This document shows positions 63,039-64,000 of a DNA stretch of 64,000 bases, piece by piece. The stretch is from NCBI RefSeq assembly GCF_001854325.1, contig NZ_CP017754.1, positions 3,348,001 through 3,412,000 on the forward strand, in the 5' to 3' direction. Source of the stretch: Cupriavidus malaysiensis. Lineage in GTDB: Bacteria > Pseudomonadota > Gammaproteobacteria > Burkholderiales > Burkholderiaceae. How positions within the stretch are numbered: position 1 is the first letter of the stretch; the number at the start of each line of letters is the position of its first letter. The position numbers and the translations under genes were made by a program. Under the pieces are notes generated by a model. That model searched no databases. It had not been told where the DNA came from and saw nothing but the letters and a program-made list of their open reading frames with translations.

Positions 63039-63129
63039 TGGCGGAGAGAGGGGGATTCGAACCCCCGATAGGCTATTAACCTATACACGCTTTCCAGGCG
63101 TGCGACTTAAACCACTCATCCATCTCTCC
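63039..63129 (-). tRNA. tRNA-Ser (GGA)
   Basis: The minus strand folds as a 91-base class II tRNA: acceptor GGAGAGA with TCTCTCC, anticodon stem CACGC/GCGTG with loop CTGGAAA (anticodon GGA, reading TCC/TCT), a long variable arm (ATAGGTTAATAGCCTAT), T-arm GGGGG/CCCCC with TTCGAAT, discriminator G and encoded CCA. Confidence 0.97.
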
Positions 63130-63141
63130 GGGAAGTCCGCG

Positions 63142-63147
63142 ATTATA
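63142..63147 (-). promoter_or_regulatory. -10 element of tRNA-Ser
   Basis: A perfect TATAAT on the minus strand lies 12 bases before the tRNA. No good -35 is seen at 16–18 bases (CTGGAT at best). Confidence 0.65.
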
Positions 63148-63190
63148 ACAGAGTTATTTTTCGAATCCAGTACTTCCTGCGGGAACAAGC

Positions 63191-63211
63191 AAAAAGACGG
63201 GCAAGCCCCGT
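63191..63211 (-). terminator. Intrinsic terminator after the symporter gene
   Basis: On the minus strand, ACGGG and CCCGT (63211–63207, 63201–63197) pair with a 5-base loop, preceding five T (63195–63191), directly after the symporter stop. Confidence 0.75.
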
Positions 63212-63215
63212 GCAA

Positions 63216-64000
63216 TCAGCCCTTGCGCAGGTAGCCGACCAGACGGTCGATCACCGGCGCGTTGCGCGGTGTCAGCAAGCTAACGACGATGGCCACGATG
63301 AAGCCGGCCGGCACGCCGAAGGCGCCGGATGCGATCGGGTCGACGCCGAACCAGCGGTCGCCGAAGATGCCGGTCATGCGCGTGAAGAAGGGATAGTTGA
63401 CGAAGATGTAGTAGATGGCCACCCCCAGTCCCGCCGCCATGCCGGCCACCGCGCCCGCCGCCGTGGTGCGGCGCCAGAAGATGCCCAGCACCAGCACCGG
63501 GAAGAAGCTGGAAGCGGCCAGCGAGAAGGCGGCACCGACCAGGAACAGGATATTGCCCGGCCGCAGCGAGGTCACGTAGGAAGCGAACAGCGCCACCCCC
63601 AGCAGCAGTACCTTGGCCGTGGTCACCCGGCGCTGGTGGCTCGCCTGACGATCGACCATGTGATAGAAGACGTCGTGAGACAAGGCGTTGGCGATGGTCA
63701 GCAGCAGGCCATCGGCCGTGGACAGCGCGGCGGCCAGCGCGCCGGCCGCGACCAGGCCGGAGATCACATAGGGCAGCCCGGCGATCTCCGGCGCGGCCAG
63801 CACGATCATGTCGGGCTGGATCAGGATCTCCGCCCACTGCACGATGCCGTCGCCATTGACGTCGCGCAGCGTGAACACCGGCGGATCGACCTTGCGCCAT
63901 TGCACCACCCACTGCGGCAGTTCCGCATAGGGCGTGCCCACCAGGTGTTGCAGGAACTCCACCTTGACCAGCGCCGCGAGCGCCGGCGCGGAGACATAGA
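63216..64000 (-). CDS. Sodium/solute symporter (VC_2705-like), C-terminal part
   Basis: The window ends inside this gene; about 261 C-terminal residues are seen. It is a sodium:solute symporter of the acetate-permease-like type (IAGLPYVISGLVAAGALAAA, LSTADGLLLTIANALSHDVF), with at least five hydrophobic helices. Before them is a polar loop holding a canonical EF-hand calcium loop, DVNGDGIVQWAE, residues encoded at 63863–63828. The frame continues past the edge with YVSAPALAALVKVEFLQHLV. Substrate unknown. The gene is read towards tRNA-Ser. Confidence 0.85.
   Translation of the reverse strand, partial: YVSAPALAALVKVEFLQHLVGTPYAELPQWVVQWRKVDPPVFTLRDVNGDGIVQWAEILIQPDMIVLAAPEIAGLPYVISGLVAAGALAAALSTADGLLLTIANALSHDVFYHMVDRQASHQRRVTTAKVLLLGVALFASYVTSLRPGNILFLVGAAFSLAASSFFPVLVLGIFWRRTTAAGAVAGMAAGLGVAIYYIFVNYPFFTRMTGIFGDRWFGVDPIASGAFGVPAGFIVAIVVSLLTPRNAPVIDRLVGYLRKG

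Overview
The window is GC-rich, gene-dense DNA from a betaproteobacterium. The gene order carA–leuE–carB–greA–(DUF4149), yhbY divergent from rlmE, then ftsH–folP–glmM–pstS, together with the protein sequences, points to the Cupriavidus/Ralstonia branch of Burkholderiaceae. No plasmid or phage block is visible. It reads as core chromosome plus catabolic and signalling islands, with one small scar of integration near 61–63 kb.

Layout. (1) 0–14 kb, almost all on the minus strand, is housekeeping: phosphate-binding PstS with a two-box Pho promoter, GlmM, FolP, FtsH (TTG start), RlmE, YhbY, GreA, CarB, LeuE and CarA; carA has a strong promoter and a leader of about 250 nt. (2) 14.2–22.3 kb is a tightly packed minus-strand catabolic cluster: a FAD monooxygenase/old-yellow-enzyme fusion, an SDR, a crotonase, an acyl-CoA dehydrogenase, a benzoate-type CoA ligase, a hot-dog thioesterase and a RidA-like protein. 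It fits the aerobic 2-aminobenzoyl-CoA (anthranilate) route. Two members have unusual active sites, and the steps after the monooxygenase are not settled, so this is my main candidate for a poorly described system. (3) 22.5–31.2 kb holds propionyl-CoA synthetase, MltD, GloB, a methyltransferase, RnhA, DnaQ, tRNA-Val(CAC) with promoter and terminator, and a divergent isochorismatase/LysR pair. (4) 31.4–33.4 kb is a membrane diguanylate cyclase. (5) 33.4–45.8 kb is a complete glycerol system: the ABC importer glpSTPQUV, its DeoR-type repressor GlpR, and GlpK and GlpD, with PurU and a Nudix protein between. (6) 45.9–48.1 kb holds small secreted or hypothetical proteins. (7) 48.5–54.8 kb is a BvgS-like hybrid sensor kinase followed by a YfiR–YfiN–YfiB c-di-GMP module. 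(8) 54.9–61.1 kb is a UspA/alcohol dehydrogenase pair around a perfect FNR/ANR box, a DosP-like GGDEF–EAL protein without the haem ligand region, a 1-Cys peroxiredoxin and a coupled tryptophan-ladder protein. (9) 61.1–63.1 kb is the scar: a doubly frameshifted NADP-binding oxidoreductase apparently inside a split RelE toxin gene, an XRE antitoxin, an integrase remnant and tRNA-Ser(GGA). (10) The window ends inside a sodium/solute symporter with a canonical EF-hand loop.

How the parts work together. Glycerol is imported by GlpSTPQUV, phosphorylated by GlpK and oxidised by GlpD, under GlpR, whose gene lies divergent to the transporter over shared operator half-sites. The aromatic cluster would activate an aminobenzoate to its CoA ester, dearomatise it, and pass it through beta-oxidation-like steps. 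Three c-di-GMP proteins within 28 kb (DGC, YfiN, DosP-like) plus the BvgS-like kinase suggest dense surface and envelope signalling. Start sites were chosen from Shine-Dalgarno spacing and family N-termini and often lie inside longer open frames. Family assignments come from recognised motifs, not database searches.
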